Source: an uncultured Bacteroidales bacterium (GTDB lineage Bacteria; Bacteroidota; Bacteroidia; Bacteroidales; Porphyromonadaceae). From it: a stretch of 64,000 nucleotides of DNA. Where the stretch lies: the NCBI GenBank assembly GCA_947290775.1, contig CAMYPM010000008.1, positions 6,930 to 70,929 on the forward strand, in the 5' to 3' direction. The translations under genes and the position numbers were made by a program. Shown here one piece after another: positions 10,442 through 18,830 of this stretch; within the stretch, counting starts at the first letter, position 1; each line of letters opens with the position of its first letter. The notes beneath the pieces were generated by a model. It saw nothing but the letters and a program-made list of their open reading frames with translations. It had not been told where the DNA came from and ran no database searches.

Positions 10442-11173
10442 ATGGACATTATACTTATAGGGCACGGACGTATGGGTCAAGCTGTAGAAGAAGAAGCATT
10501 GCTTGGCGGTCATCACATTGTAGCTTGCTTTGACACTCAGCAAGGCAAGCCTTTTAGCCGTACTGCAGAGCTACCTCAAGCGGACGTATGTATTGAATTC
10601 ACCATTGCTGAAGAAGCCTACGACAATTGTCTTACTGCTTTGGAAGCCGGCTATCCCGTAGTGAGTGGCACAACAGGATGGAACGAGGGTGTAAAAAAGC
10701 TTCAAGCACTCAGTGAACAGAATGGCTGGAGTTTCTTCTATGCCCCCAACTACAGCATCGGTGTCAATTTACTTTATTCACTAAATAGGCATTTAGCCAG
10801 TCTATTAACTCACGTAAACGGCTACTTGCCTTCCATAGAAGAAAGACACCACATATTTAAGAAAGATGCTCCAAGTGGTACAGCAATCGCCCTTGCCAAC
10901 GACTTGATCGATATTGACCCGAGCTATACCAATTGGGCACCGGCTCCACCTGCTATAGAGGATAATCATATCATTCCCATTGTATCTGTACGAGAAGGAC
11001 AAATACCCGGTTATCATGGCGTTACATTTACCTCGCAGGTTGATCGTATCACTATTGAGCATGAAGCCTTTAGTCGCAAGGGATTAGCTCAAGGGGTATT
11101 GCTGGCGGCCGACTATGCAACGAAACACAAAGGCGCCTTGGACATGAAACAGATGTTAGACATTACTGAATAA
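10442..11173 (+). CDS. dapB: 4-hydroxy-tetrahydrodipicolinate reductase
   Basis: Reduces 4-hydroxy-tetrahydrodipicolinate on the route to diaminopimelate and lysine, feeding peptidoglycan. The protein has 243 residues, short but usual for Bacteroidota. The dinucleotide-binding GHGRMGQAVEE is at 7-17, SGTTGW near 75-80, and the catalytic EERHH at 133-137 followed by KKDAPSGTAIALA. LepB follows after 9 nt, so the genes form one transcript; the pairing is conserved in related genomes as far as I recall. Confidence 0.95.
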   Translation: MDIILIGHGRMGQAVEEEALLGGHHIVACFDTQQGKPFSRTAELPQADVCIEFTIAEEAYDNCLTALEAGYPVVSGTTGWNEGVKKLQALSEQNGWSFFYAPNYSIGVNLLYSLNRHLASLLTHVNGYLPSIEERHHIFKKDAPSGTAIALANDLIDIDPSYTNWAPAPPAIEDNHIIPIVSVREGQIPGYHGVTFTSQVDRITIEHEAFSRKGLAQGVLLAADYATKHKGALDMKQMLDITE

Positions 11174-11182
11174 TCATCCAAT

Positions 11183-12604
11183 ATGGAACAAGAAAAAAAA
11201 GGTCGCAAAGAGAAAAATAGTAAGCTCAGACAGCTTATTTGGGGTTCTTTTGTCACTCTCCTATTTATCCTTTTTGCTATTTGGGCAGGATGGGGTTGGT
11301 TTATTTTCCTTCCGCTTATCGTAGACTACTACTTCTTACACTATATTAAGTGGCCCAAGGTAAGCAAGGTCAAGAATAAATTTCTACGCGGCTTCTTATC
11401 ATTATTAGGCGATTTGGTATTTGCAGCCATAGGGGTTACCCTCCTGAGTACCTACTTCTTCCAAAATTTCGCTATTCCCTCCTCCTCTTTGGAGAAGACC
11501 TTGCTTGTAGGTGATTACCTCTTTGTCAATAAACTTAGTTACGGGCCTCGCACGCCTATGACTCCGATTGCTATTCCCCTCACACACAACACATTTAAGG
11601 GGCATAAAAGTTACTTAGACAAGCCTCACTACCCATACAGGAGATTGAAGGGTGGGCACAAGCCTAAGCGGGGAGATTTGGTTGTATTTAATTTTCCTGC
11701 AGGAGATACGGTAGCCCTTAATATGCCTAACCCTGATTACTATACACTAAAGGCAATATATGGCGAAGAGGTACTTCACAACCGCCCTGATATTTACGGA
11801 CGTATTGTCTACCGGCCGGTGGATCGCCGTGACCATTATGTAAAAAGATGCGTAGCTACTGCCGGAGACAAGATTGAAATACGTAACAATGAAGTCTTTA
11901 TAAATGACAAGAAACAAGCTTTTCCCGATAAAGGGCAGCTCAATTACTACATTCAAATGGGCAAGGAGCGCTTTAGTGAGGAGGAGATAGAGCATTTAGG
12001 AATTTCAAAGGCAGATCAACGTTCAAGTATTATTTCAGCCGCAGATAACGCCTTGCTCTACAAGCAGGGACTGAAACCCTTGGAACAAGATAACAAGGGA
12101 ATACTTTACCTCTTTCCCCTTACCAATGAAAGCTACAAAAAGGTTGCAAAGGATCCGCGTGTGGTGGCTATCAGCGTAGAGAAAGCATCAGAAAGTCTTA
12201 CCTACCCATTGGAAGCTAACACAGGGTGGACGCGTGATAATTGGGGGCCTGTGGTCATACCGGCAAAGGGAATGACAATCACACTGGACAGTGCCTCACT
12301 CGCCATCTATAAGCGCTGCATTGTAGCTTATGAGGGGCATAAACTGGAGTACGATGCTTCCGGTAATATAGTGATCGATGGGCAAAAGACAACAGAGTAT
12401 ACGTTTGCCATGGATTACTACTTTATGTTGGGCGACAATAGGCATAACTCTGCCGATAGCCGCTACTGGGGATTTGTACCGGAGGATCACATCGTAGGAA
12501 CCCCCTCTTTCCTTTGGCTTTCAATAGACAAAGATAAGCCTCTATTCAAAGGGAAAATACGCTTCAAGCGAATGATGCGTGCAATCCATGGTCAGGCACT
12601 CTAA
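11183..12604 (+). CDS. lepB: Signal peptidase I
   Basis: Cleaves signal peptides of Sec-exported proteins at the inner membrane. The protein has 473 residues, much longer than the about 320 of E. coli. Hydrophobic segments lie at about 18-52 and 72-95. The catalytic Ser is S102 in IPSSSLEKTL, with Leu where most enzymes have Met after the Ser. The general-base Lys is in HYVKRCVATAGDKIEI near 222. The conserved GDNRHNSADSRYWG box is near 420. The long insert between the Lys box and the GDN box is typical of Bacteroidota enzymes. It follows dapB, and the next gene starts inside its 3' end. Confidence 0.93.
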   Translation: MEQEKKGRKEKNSKLRQLIWGSFVTLLFILFAIWAGWGWFIFLPLIVDYYFLHYIKWPKVSKVKNKFLRGFLSLLGDLVFAAIGVTLLSTYFFQNFAIPSSSLEKTLLVGDYLFVNKLSYGPRTPMTPIAIPLTHNTFKGHKSYLDKPHYPYRRLKGGHKPKRGDLVVFNFPAGDTVALNMPNPDYYTLKAIYGEEVLHNRPDIYGRIVYRPVDRRDHYVKRCVATAGDKIEIRNNEVFINDKKQAFPDKGQLNYYIQMGKERFSEEEIEHLGISKADQRSSIISAADNALLYKQGLKPLEQDNKGILYLFPLTNESYKKVAKDPRVVAISVEKASESLTYPLEANTGWTRDNWGPVVIPAKGMTITLDSASLAIYKRCIVAYEGHKLEYDASGNIVIDGQKTTEYTFAMDYYFMLGDNRHNSADSRYWGFVPEDHIVGTPSFLWLSIDKDKPLFKGKIRFKRMMRAIHGQAL

Positions 12605-13250
12605 TATTCAGCACCTATTACCCATTGGTTATGCTCCCAGTATAGAGTACTTTTCTTTTTTATTAAGTGAAGGTACCTATATAGATGCAGCCGAGCACTA
12701 TGTCAAACAGACTTGGCGCAACCGCTGTCGCATATTAAGTCCTCAAGGAATAGTGGAGCTTACCATACCGGTAAAGCAGGGATCCTCCCGAGAATGCCCT
12801 ATTCGAAAGGTAGAGATTTCACCGCATGACCACTGGTATTCAAGGCACTTACAGGCGATAAAAAGTTGCTATGGCAGAACCCCATACTATGAGTATTATG
12901 AAGATGCCATTACGCCCCTATATGAAAGGCAACGCTTTCAATATCTTTTTGACTTTTGTTTGGCTCTAATCGACACCATAGTCCGACTAATTGAGTTACC
13001 TCTCCACTATGAGCTATGCGAAACCTATCAAAGCATTACCGATGATGACATTAGAGGGTGCTTTGAACCTTCTACTCCTCAGATGAGTAGTGACTTTGTG
13101 CCCATACCCTACTATCAGCTATTCGAAGGGCAAAAGCACTTTGTGCCAAACCTAAGCATATACGATCTAATTTTTAATATGGGGCCTGAGGCAAGGCTTA
13201 TATTGAGAAAACAAAACCAATTGCTTACACAATCACAAAATGGAAAATAA
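12588..13250 (+). CDS. WbqC-like family protein
   Basis: A 220-residue protein (223 if the in-frame GTG at 12579 is used). Features of the WbqC family include an early GYAPSIEYFSFL, the TWRNRCRILSPQGIVELTIPV stretch and HDHWYSRHLQAIKSCYGRTPYYEYY. The family is found near surface polysaccharide or lipid loci in some bacteria, but its reaction is not established. The start overlaps the lepB end by 17 nt and the stop overlaps the nitroreductase start by 11 nt, so it is tightly coupled to both. I prefer ATG 12588 because it is the only ATG ahead of the conserved region. Confidence 0.8.
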   Translation: MVRHSNIQHLLPIGYAPSIEYFSFLLSEGTYIDAAEHYVKQTWRNRCRILSPQGIVELTIPVKQGSSRECPIRKVEISPHDHWYSRHLQAIKSCYGRTPYYEYYEDAITPLYERQRFQYLFDFCLALIDTIVRLIELPLHYELCETYQSITDDDIRGCFEPSTPQMSSDFVPIPYYQLFEGQKHFVPNLSIYDLIFNMGPEARLILRKQNQLLTQSQNGK

Positions 13251-13821
13251 TACACTAATTGACTTAATCAAGAAAACACGTTCTGTACGTCGCTTCGATG
13301 AAAGTGTACCTATTCGGGAAGAGGTATTGCGTACATGGATAGGAAATCTACGATACACCTCCTCTGCACGCAACTTACAGCCTTTGAAGTATAAAATAGT
13401 AACTGAAAAGGATGATTTGGAGCTCATTTACCCTCTGTTACACTGGGCGGGGTATCTAAAAGATTGGGATGGTCCTTCACAAGGCGAGCGTCCAACGGCT
13501 TTTGTGATTCAATTGGTAGATACGGATATAGCCACCTCAGCCCGCTTTGACGAGGGGATTCAATTGGAAGCACTCATGCTTCAGGCCACTGCAGAGGGAT
13601 GGAGTGGCTGTATCATACAAGCATTCAATGCCGCCAAGTTAGTTGCGTCTTTGTCAATTCCGGAGAGATTCTCTCCTCTTTCGGTAATTGCTTTTGGGAA
13701 AGGTATTGAGCAGATAGTTATAGAAAAGCTCATTGCCGATGGGAGTGTACAGTATTGGCGCACTGCCGATGGAGTACATCATGTACCCAAACGAATTGCT
13801 GAAGAACTTATTATCGCTTAA
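13240..13821 (+). CDS. Nitroreductase family flavoprotein
   Basis: A 193-residue FMN-dependent oxidoreductase. The N-terminal KKTRSVRRFDES carries the FMN-phosphate-binding arginines, followed by SSARNLQPLKYKIV. A glycine-containing GWSGCIIQAFN and the C-terminal basic patch complete the fold. Physiological substrates of this family vary (quinones, nitro compounds, flavins) and cannot be predicted here. It overlaps the end of the WbqC-like gene and is the last gene of the dapB run; 81 nt then separate it from the metal pump gene. Confidence 0.88.
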   Translation: MENNTLIDLIKKTRSVRRFDESVPIREEVLRTWIGNLRYTSSARNLQPLKYKIVTEKDDLELIYPLLHWAGYLKDWDGPSQGERPTAFVIQLVDTDIATSARFDEGIQLEALMLQATAEGWSGCIIQAFNAAKLVASLSIPERFSPLSVIAFGKGIEQIVIEKLIADGSVQYWRTADGVHHVPKRIAEELIIA

Positions 13822-13841
13822 ACCCTCTCTCTCCGGAGCAT

Positions 13842-13856
13842 TGCAACACAGTTGCA
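13842..13856. promoter_or_regulatory. Palindrome, candidate operator for the Fur-family regulator
   Basis: TGCAAC-ACA-GTTGCA is a perfect 6-3-6 inverted repeat. It ends 11 nt before the TAnnTTTG of the metal-pump gene and overlaps the -33 region, where a repressor would block transcription. A Fur-family gene is the second gene of the same operon. The link is inference. Confidence 0.55.
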
Positions 13857-13867
13857 TTTAGGCTCAT

Positions 13868-13875
13868 TATCTTTG
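13868..13875 (+). promoter_or_regulatory. Candidate promoter -7 element for the metal pump-fur operon
   Basis: TATCTTTG fits TAnnTTTG, 27 nt before the ATG of the P-ATPase gene and just downstream of the 13842-13856 palindrome. Confidence 0.65.
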
Positions 13876-13902
13876 CTTTAGACAAGTAGATAGTATTAAC
13901 CT

Positions 13903-15909
13903 ATGAAGGAGAAAAACATCGCTAATAGCAAAGATAAACCAACGGCACAACCTGTCGGTTGCGCATGTTGCTGCGAGCAACACGCTAAGGGATCACATTC
14001 ACACGACCACTCTGAGGAAGAGTCGGCTAAGGGACTTATCATCAGAATCTCTATTTCAACGATTCTACTGATCGTTAGCGTATTACTTGATTTTAGGCTG
14101 CTATCGCCAGATATACCCTACAGGGGTATTATTATCTTGGCAGTTTCCCTATTAGCCTACATACCAATCGGATACAACGTGCTGCGAGAAGGCTTGGAGC
14201 TTGCTTTCAAGAATCGTGATGTGTTCAACGAACTCATGCTAATGTCTGTCGCAACTATTGCGGCATTTGTCATTGGTGAGTACCATGAGTCCGTTTTGCT
14301 AATACTCCTTTACTCTATAGGAGAGCTGCTTCAAGATAGGGCTTCCGATAAGGCTCGCAAAAACATACAGACCTTAATTGACATTCGGCCAAAGACTGTT
14401 ACCGTGATTACCCCCAATGGCACAGTAGAGAGGGAGGCAAGTAAATGCTCCGTAGGGGACAAGCTCCGCTTCTTACCGGGGGAACGCATCGGATTAGATG
14501 TAACCTTGATGGATAGTGCCGGAGATTTTGATTACTCTTCTCTTACCGGGGAAAGCCTCCCCGTACATTGTAAGCAGGGCGATGATGTGATGGCCGGTGC
14601 TATAGTGCTATCGAAACCTATTGAAGGCGTGGTAAATAAGCCATTTGAGGATAGCACCTTGTCGCGCATTATCAATATGGTAGAGAATAGTGCAGAAAGA
14701 AAACCCGACACAGAACGGTTTATCCGTCGTTTTGCCCGTATATATACCCCTATTGTTGTAGCTCTTGCTGTTTTACTCATTTTCGTACCATTTTTCTTCG
14801 GACTATACAACGGCAATGCCGCTCCTTTTCACGACTACCTCTACAACGGGTTAGTGCTACTAGTTGCTTCATGTCCTTGCGCTTTGGTCATTAGCGTACC
14901 ACTTAGTTTTTTTGGTGGATTAGGGGCTGCCTCACGGAATGGTCTACTCTTCAAAGGAGCTCTTTTCTTAGACAGACTAAGGCATATTGATACTTTTGTA
15001 TTTGATAAAACAGGAACGTTGACAGAGGGTGTTTTTCGCGTAAGTAAAGCATTAACTCATGTCGATGGTATCAACAAAGAGAGCATTCTCTCCTCTGTAG
15101 CCGCATTGGAGAGAGACAGCTCTCATCCTATTGCCCAAGCTGTGGTAGCTTATGCGCAAGAGCTGCAATGCAGTATGACAGCTCCACTCTCTGACATTGA
15201 AGAAATAACCGGTATGGGGATGAAAGGTGTGGACGACAAGGGCAACGAGATCTTAGTAGGCAATGAAAAGCTGCTGGAAAAGTATCGGGTTGCCATTCAT
15301 GCACTACCGGAGGAAAGCAGCAGTCACATTCTCATCTCTTGTGCAGGAGAGCATGTTATGACGCTTATACTCTCCGATAAGCCCAAAGCAACTGCCCAGC
15401 AAACAATTAAGGATCTACAAGAGCGAGGCTACAAGACCATAATGCTCTCAGGTGATAATAAGGCAGTGGTAGCTTCTATAGGAAAAGAACTCAATGTAGA
15501 TGTTGCACTTGGCGGACTTCTTCCTGATGACAAGATTAAAGAAGTGGAAGCACTTCGTAAGCAAGGAAAAGGAATAGCATTTGTGGGAGATGGGCTTAAT
15601 GATGCTCCTGTCATGTCCCTCTCCGATGTGTCCTTTGCTATGGGAGGGATAGGAAGCGATACCACAATCGAAATAGCCGACGTAGTGATCCAAAGCGATG
15701 ATCCTTATCGGACGGTGACTGCCGTTGATCTCTCACGCTATACCTACAAGATAGTCTTGCAGAATATTATCTTTGCTTTAGCAGTAAAAGTAATTGTAAT
15801 GGGTTGCGCTGCCTTTGGAGTAGCTGAGCTATGGTGGGCTATTCTGGCTGATGTTGGCGTAACACTCTTAGCCATACTTAATAGTTTACGGACTTTACAT
15901 TATCGATAA
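13903..15909 (+). CDS. zntA: Heavy-metal P1B-type ATPase (Zn/Cd/Pb efflux type)
   Basis: A 668-residue inner-membrane pump that would export divalent soft metals at the cost of ATP. The N-terminus lacks a full HMA domain and instead has a short metal-binding tail with CACCCEQH and HSHDH (residues about 19-38). Six to eight membrane segments follow. Signature motifs are TGES in the actuator domain, the SCPCALVIS translocation motif near 322-330, phosphorylation site DKTGTLTEG near 367, SSHPIAQA in the nucleotide domain and GDGLNDAPVM near 563. CPC with the DKTG context fits the zinc/cadmium group. One nt separates it from the Fur-family gene, so regulator and pump share a transcript. Confidence 0.9.
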   Translation: MKEKNIANSKDKPTAQPVGCACCCEQHAKGSHSHDHSEEESAKGLIIRISISTILLIVSVLLDFRLLSPDIPYRGIIILAVSLLAYIPIGYNVLREGLELAFKNRDVFNELMLMSVATIAAFVIGEYHESVLLILLYSIGELLQDRASDKARKNIQTLIDIRPKTVTVITPNGTVEREASKCSVGDKLRFLPGERIGLDVTLMDSAGDFDYSSLTGESLPVHCKQGDDVMAGAIVLSKPIEGVVNKPFEDSTLSRIINMVENSAERKPDTERFIRRFARIYTPIVVALAVLLIFVPFFFGLYNGNAAPFHDYLYNGLVLLVASCPCALVISVPLSFFGGLGAASRNGLLFKGALFLDRLRHIDTFVFDKTGTLTEGVFRVSKALTHVDGINKESILSSVAALERDSSHPIAQAVVAYAQELQCSMTAPLSDIEEITGMGMKGVDDKGNEILVGNEKLLEKYRVAIHALPEESSSHILISCAGEHVMTLILSDKPKATAQQTIKDLQERGYKTIMLSGDNKAVVASIGKELNVDVALGGLLPDDKIKEVEALRKQGKGIAFVGDGLNDAPVMSLSDVSFAMGGIGSDTTIEIADVVIQSDDPYRTVTAVDLSRYTYKIVLQNIIFALAVKVIVMGCAAFGVAELWWAILADVGVTLLAILNSLRTLHYR

Positions 15910-15910
15910 A

Positions 15911-16324
15911 ATGGCCGATTCCGAAAAATTAGAGGCGCTCTTCCGCCTTCATAATAAACGTCTTACCCCTACGAGGAAGCTGATATACGATACCTTGGCC
16001 TCCTCCGACGAGGCTTTGACTATGCAAGATATTGAGTTGCTTGCAGATGGTGTCGATAAGAGCACTGTTTCACGCACACTCCATGTATTAGGCTCTATTG
16101 GAGCCGTGCACAGAATTACGGATGCCAATGGACTTTTCAAGTTTGCAGTCACCTCATTTGAGGAGGGAATGCCACTTGTCAGCCATATTCACTTTAGTTG
16201 CATAAAGTGCGGTAAAACATACTGTGTAGAGAGCGTTCACATACCCCCTATTCACCTTCCCGACAACTTTAAGGCAACCGATTACAACATCGTGGTAACC
16301 GGCATCTGTCCCTATTGTCATTAG
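15911..16324 (+). CDS. Fur-family metalloregulator (Zur-like by context)
   Basis: A 137-residue DNA-binding repressor of the Fur family. It has an N-terminal winged helix (KRLTPTRKLIYDTL through DKSTVSRTLHVLGSIG), then a dimerisation domain with HIHFSCIKCGKTYC and a terminal CPYC. The two CxxC pairs form the structural zinc site. Being one nt behind a zinc/cadmium-type pump suggests it senses zinc or a related metal, so Zur-like is more likely than Fur or PerR; the sequence alone cannot settle this. It probably autoregulates through the palindrome at 13842-13856. Its stop overlaps the convergent mutY stop. Confidence 0.85.
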   Translation: MADSEKLEALFRLHNKRLTPTRKLIYDTLASSDEALTMQDIELLADGVDKSTVSRTLHVLGSIGAVHRITDANGLFKFAVTSFEEGMPLVSHIHFSCIKCGKTYCVESVHIPPIHLPDNFKATDYNIVVTGICPYCH

Positions 16325-17373
16325 AGAAGCTCTTCCATAGCCTTTGTAAGGATGATAGGCATCCCATAATTGGCTATTTCCTCTTTTCTTACTTCAATAA
16401 ACCCTTCGAAAGGTGACTTTCCTTCCTTTATTTTTGCTTTGAGAACCGTTATGTAAAGCACTCGATGGGTCAAGCGATGAACGTATGAACGAAACTCGCC
16501 TGTAAGTGAGCCTGCAGTATGGCTTCCCCATACTCTTTCTACTACTTCTCCCACCCTTTTCGGATCAATAGGCTCACTGCTCTCATAAAGAGGGAACTCA
16601 TATAGACTGTGCCAGATATCTTTGCCTTCTCTTCGCTTAATCCAAAGCTTTCCTTCTGAAGACTCCACCAAAAGATAAAGCATATACCGACTTTTGACGG
16701 CGGTCTTTCTACTCTTCTGCGGCAAGCTAAGTTCATGCCCCGTACCGGCTACTGCGCAATTATTTGCCAACGGACACTCGTTGCACTTTGCCTCACGTGG
16801 CATGCAGCATAGTGCGCCAAGCTCCATTAAGGATTGGTTCACCTCAGCTGATCTGCCAAGGGCAATCAGTTCCTCCACATAGTGCTTTACAAAGCGTTTT
16901 CCTTGTGGAGTATCAATAGGTATTTCCGAAGCAGTCAAGCGGGATATTACACGCAATAGGTTACCATCCACGGCTGCATGTGGTGCATTAGCTGCAAAAG
17001 AGGATACAGCAGCTGCCGTATAATCCCCCACTCCGGGAAGGGAAAGCAAGGTCGCATAATCGGAAGGAAAGACGCCTCCAAGCTCACTCACTACCTTGCG
17101 AGCTGCCTTGTGCATATTTCTTGCACGCGAATAGTATCCCAACCCCTGCCACAAGCTCAGTACATCATCTATATCGGCTTCTGCCAATCTATCCACAGAG
17201 GGGAAACGCTCCACGAAACGATAATAGTAATCCAATCCTTGCACTACACGGGTTTGCTGTAGAATAACCTCTGAAACCCATATTAGATAGGGATCACGCG
17301 TCTCTCGCCATGGTAAGAGACGCTGATGCTCGTGATACCAAGCGAGAAGTGCTGTGTGTATTTCGTCAAGCAT
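16321..17373 (-). CDS. mutY: A/G-specific adenine glycosylase
   Basis: Removes adenine mispaired with 8-oxoguanine. The protein has 350 residues. The N-terminal region begins LLPWRETRDPYLIW, with the catalytic Glu in SEVILQQTRV. The helix-hairpin-helix is LPGVGDYTAAAV, followed by the catalytic Asp in AAVDGNLLRV. The Fe-S cluster pattern C-x6-C-x2-C-x5-C is CMPREAKCNECPLANNC. A C-terminal NUDIX-like domain for 8-oxoG recognition begins near residue 230. An upstream in-frame GTG (17382) exists, but ATG 17373 gives the usual N-terminus. It lies 19 nt after pfkA, likely co-transcribed. Confidence 0.95.
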   Translation of the reverse strand: MLDEIHTALLAWYHEHQRLLPWRETRDPYLIWVSEVILQQTRVVQGLDYYYRFVERFPSVDRLAEADIDDVLSLWQGLGYYSRARNMHKAARKVVSELGGVFPSDYATLLSLPGVGDYTAAAVSSFAANAPHAAVDGNLLRVISRLTASEIPIDTPQGKRFVKHYVEELIALGRSAEVNQSLMELGALCCMPREAKCNECPLANNCAVAGTGHELSLPQKSRKTAVKSRYMLYLLVESSEGKLWIKRREGKDIWHSLYEFPLYESSEPIDPKRVGEVVERVWGSHTAGSLTGEFRSYVHRLTHRVLYITVLKAKIKEGKSPFEGFIEVRKEEIANYGMPIILTKAMEELL

Positions 17374-17392
17374 GAGAGTCACCTCATAAGAC

Positions 17393-18385
17393 TTATATGG
17401 AGAGGATATTTACTATCTCTAATAATTTTTCGTGAATGGGCTTATGGTCTTTAATTGCCTTTACAAAAGGCACATATACGATCTCATCATGATCATAACC
17501 GATCATTACATTGCGTTGATCCTCAAGGAGAGCCTCTATAGCAGCTACGCCCATACGGCTTGCCATTATTCGGTCAGTGGCACAGGGGCTACCCCCACGC
17601 TGAATGTGCCCTAATATAGTTACACGCACATCGTAATCGGGGAAGCGCTCTTGTACTTTCGCTGCGGCTGCCATTGCCCCGCCCCCTTCCTCATTGCTTT
17701 CCGTTACCAATACGATACTGCTGCTCTTTGTTTTGCGGAAGCCGCTGCTGATACTCTCCTCTATATGCCCGGTTGTATGGTGCATTTCAGGAATAATAGC
17801 CGCTTCGCATCCCCCTGCAATAGCTCCGTTGAGAGCCAAGAAACCGGCTTCACGCCCCATCACTTCCACAAAGAAAAGCCGATTGTGGGATGATGCCGTA
17901 TCGCGGATCTTATCCACTGCCTCCACTATCGTATTTAAAGCTGTTGTATAGCCTATGGTTAGGTCAGTTCCTTGTAAGTCGTTGTCTATCGTGGCAGGTA
18001 CCCCTACTATAGGGTAATTGTACTCTTGTGCCAATGCTCTTGCCCCGGCGAGAGAGCCATCCCCTCCGATCACCACAAGGGCATCTATTCCTTGCTCACG
18101 GAGGTTGGCATAAGCCTTTTTCCTTCCCTCTTCTGTCCTAAACTCATCGCAGCGGGCTGTTTTGAGAATAGTACCTCCGCGCTGAATGATATTGCTTACA
18201 TCCTCCGTTCGAAATGATTTAAAGAGTCCCTCTATTATTCCAAGATAACCTTTGTATATAGCTTTTACCTCTATTCCATGATATATGGCAGCCCTCGTAA
18301 CGGCACGAATAGCTGCATTCATTCCGGGGGCATCGCCTCCGGAGGTGAGTAGTCCAACTCTCTTGATGCTTCTATTTCCCGACAT
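17393..18385 (-). CDS. pfkA: ATP-dependent 6-phosphofructokinase
   Basis: Phosphorylates fructose 6-phosphate in glycolysis. The protein has 330 residues, close to the classic bacterial enzyme. Motifs are the ATP-binding [16 protein letters not shown] (13-28), GGDGSLAGA near 108, [13 protein letters not shown] with the catalytic Asp, and the substrate-binding GREAGFLAL. Gly after the GGD Asp points to ATP rather than pyrophosphate; the second ATP/PPi determinant is Ala (PATIDND), neither the ATP-type Gly nor the PPi-type Lys. It is the first gene of a unit with mutY. Confidence 0.94.
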   Translation of the reverse strand: MSGNRSIKRVGLLTSGGDAPGMNAAIRAVTRAAIYHGIEVKAIYKGYLGIIEGLFKSFRTEDVSNIIQRGGTILKTARCDEFRTEEGRKKAYANLREQGIDALVVIGGDGSLAGARALAQEYNYPIVGVPATIDNDLQGTDLTIGYTTALNTIVEAVDKIRDTASSHNRLFFVEVMGREAGFLALNGAIAGGCEAAIIPEMHHTTGHIEESISSGFRKTKSSSIVLVTESNEEGGGAMAAAAKVQERFPDYDVRVTILGHIQRGGSPCATDRIMASRMGVAAIEALLEDQRNVMIGYDHDEIVYVPFVKAIKDHKPIHEKLLEIVNILSI

Positions 18386-18433
18386 ACTAAATTACAAGCT
18401 TAAAAAACTTTTCTACCAACCACTCTACGCGAG

Positions 18434-18453
18434 AGACCTTTTTCAAAAGGTCT
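18434..18453. repeat. Inverted repeat in the pfkA leader
   Basis: AGACCTTTT and AAAAGGTCT form a perfect 9-bp inverted repeat around two bases, starting 2 nt downstream of the pfkA -7 element. In the transcript it would be a hairpin at the very 5' end. Confidence 0.6.
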
Positions 18454-18455
18454 TA

Positions 18456-18463
18456 CAAAGGTA
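18456..18463 (-). promoter_or_regulatory. Candidate promoter -7 element for pfkA
   Basis: On the - strand TACCTTTG fits TAnnTTTG, with GTTG 19 nt upstream as a possible -33 box. The leader would be about 65 nt. It lies within the 445-nt divergent pfkA-dnaN spacer. Confidence 0.6.
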
Positions 18464-18498
18464 ACCTCTTCGTATGAAGAAACAACTAACAAATAGTT

Positions 18499-18568
18499 CT
18501 ATAGTTTCAATTCAAACCTATAGATCTATCGTTTGATAGATTCTGATCTTTTCATTCAAAGATCAGAA
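18499..18568. repeat. Cluster of three stem-loops with TTT-N6-AAA apex
   Basis: Three neighbouring inverted repeats: 18499-18523 (CTATAG-TTT-N6-AAA-C-CTATAG); 18524-18541 (ATCTATC and GATAGAT around GTTT); and 18541-18568 (TTCTGATCTTT, N6, AAAGATCAGAA, a perfect 11-bp stem). The third shares the exact core GATCTTT-N6-AAAGATC with 39331-39350 and 39375-39394. They sit between divergent genes without T-runs, so they do not look like terminators. Nothing else was seen in 18569-18760. Confidence 0.7.
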
Positions 18569-18764
18569 CCTTTTGGCTGCCCCATTCCATGCCACAAAAG
18601 CACGCACAGTAACTCCGCCTTACTCCACACAAGTAGTAGGCGTTTTTTTCATCACGTAATACATACAGAATGCAGCTGTGCGCCCATAGTATTTTACATT
18701 CTGCATATTTCTTTTGACTGATTTTCTCGTCTCTTAAGCCACGCAGTATATCAGAAGAATAAAC

Positions 18765-18795
18765 TTTCTTTAATCGCAGTTATTTGCTACTTTTG
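18765..18795 (+). promoter_or_regulatory. Candidate promoter for dnaN
   Basis: TTTC at 18765-18768 lies 19 nt before TACTTTTG at 18788-18795, fitting the TTTG / TAnnTTTG pair of Bacteroidota promoters. The dnaN ATG follows 35 nt later. Confidence 0.7.
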
Positions 18796-18830
18796 CATTT
18801 AGTAGAAAAGCGAATAATTGAGCATAAATT

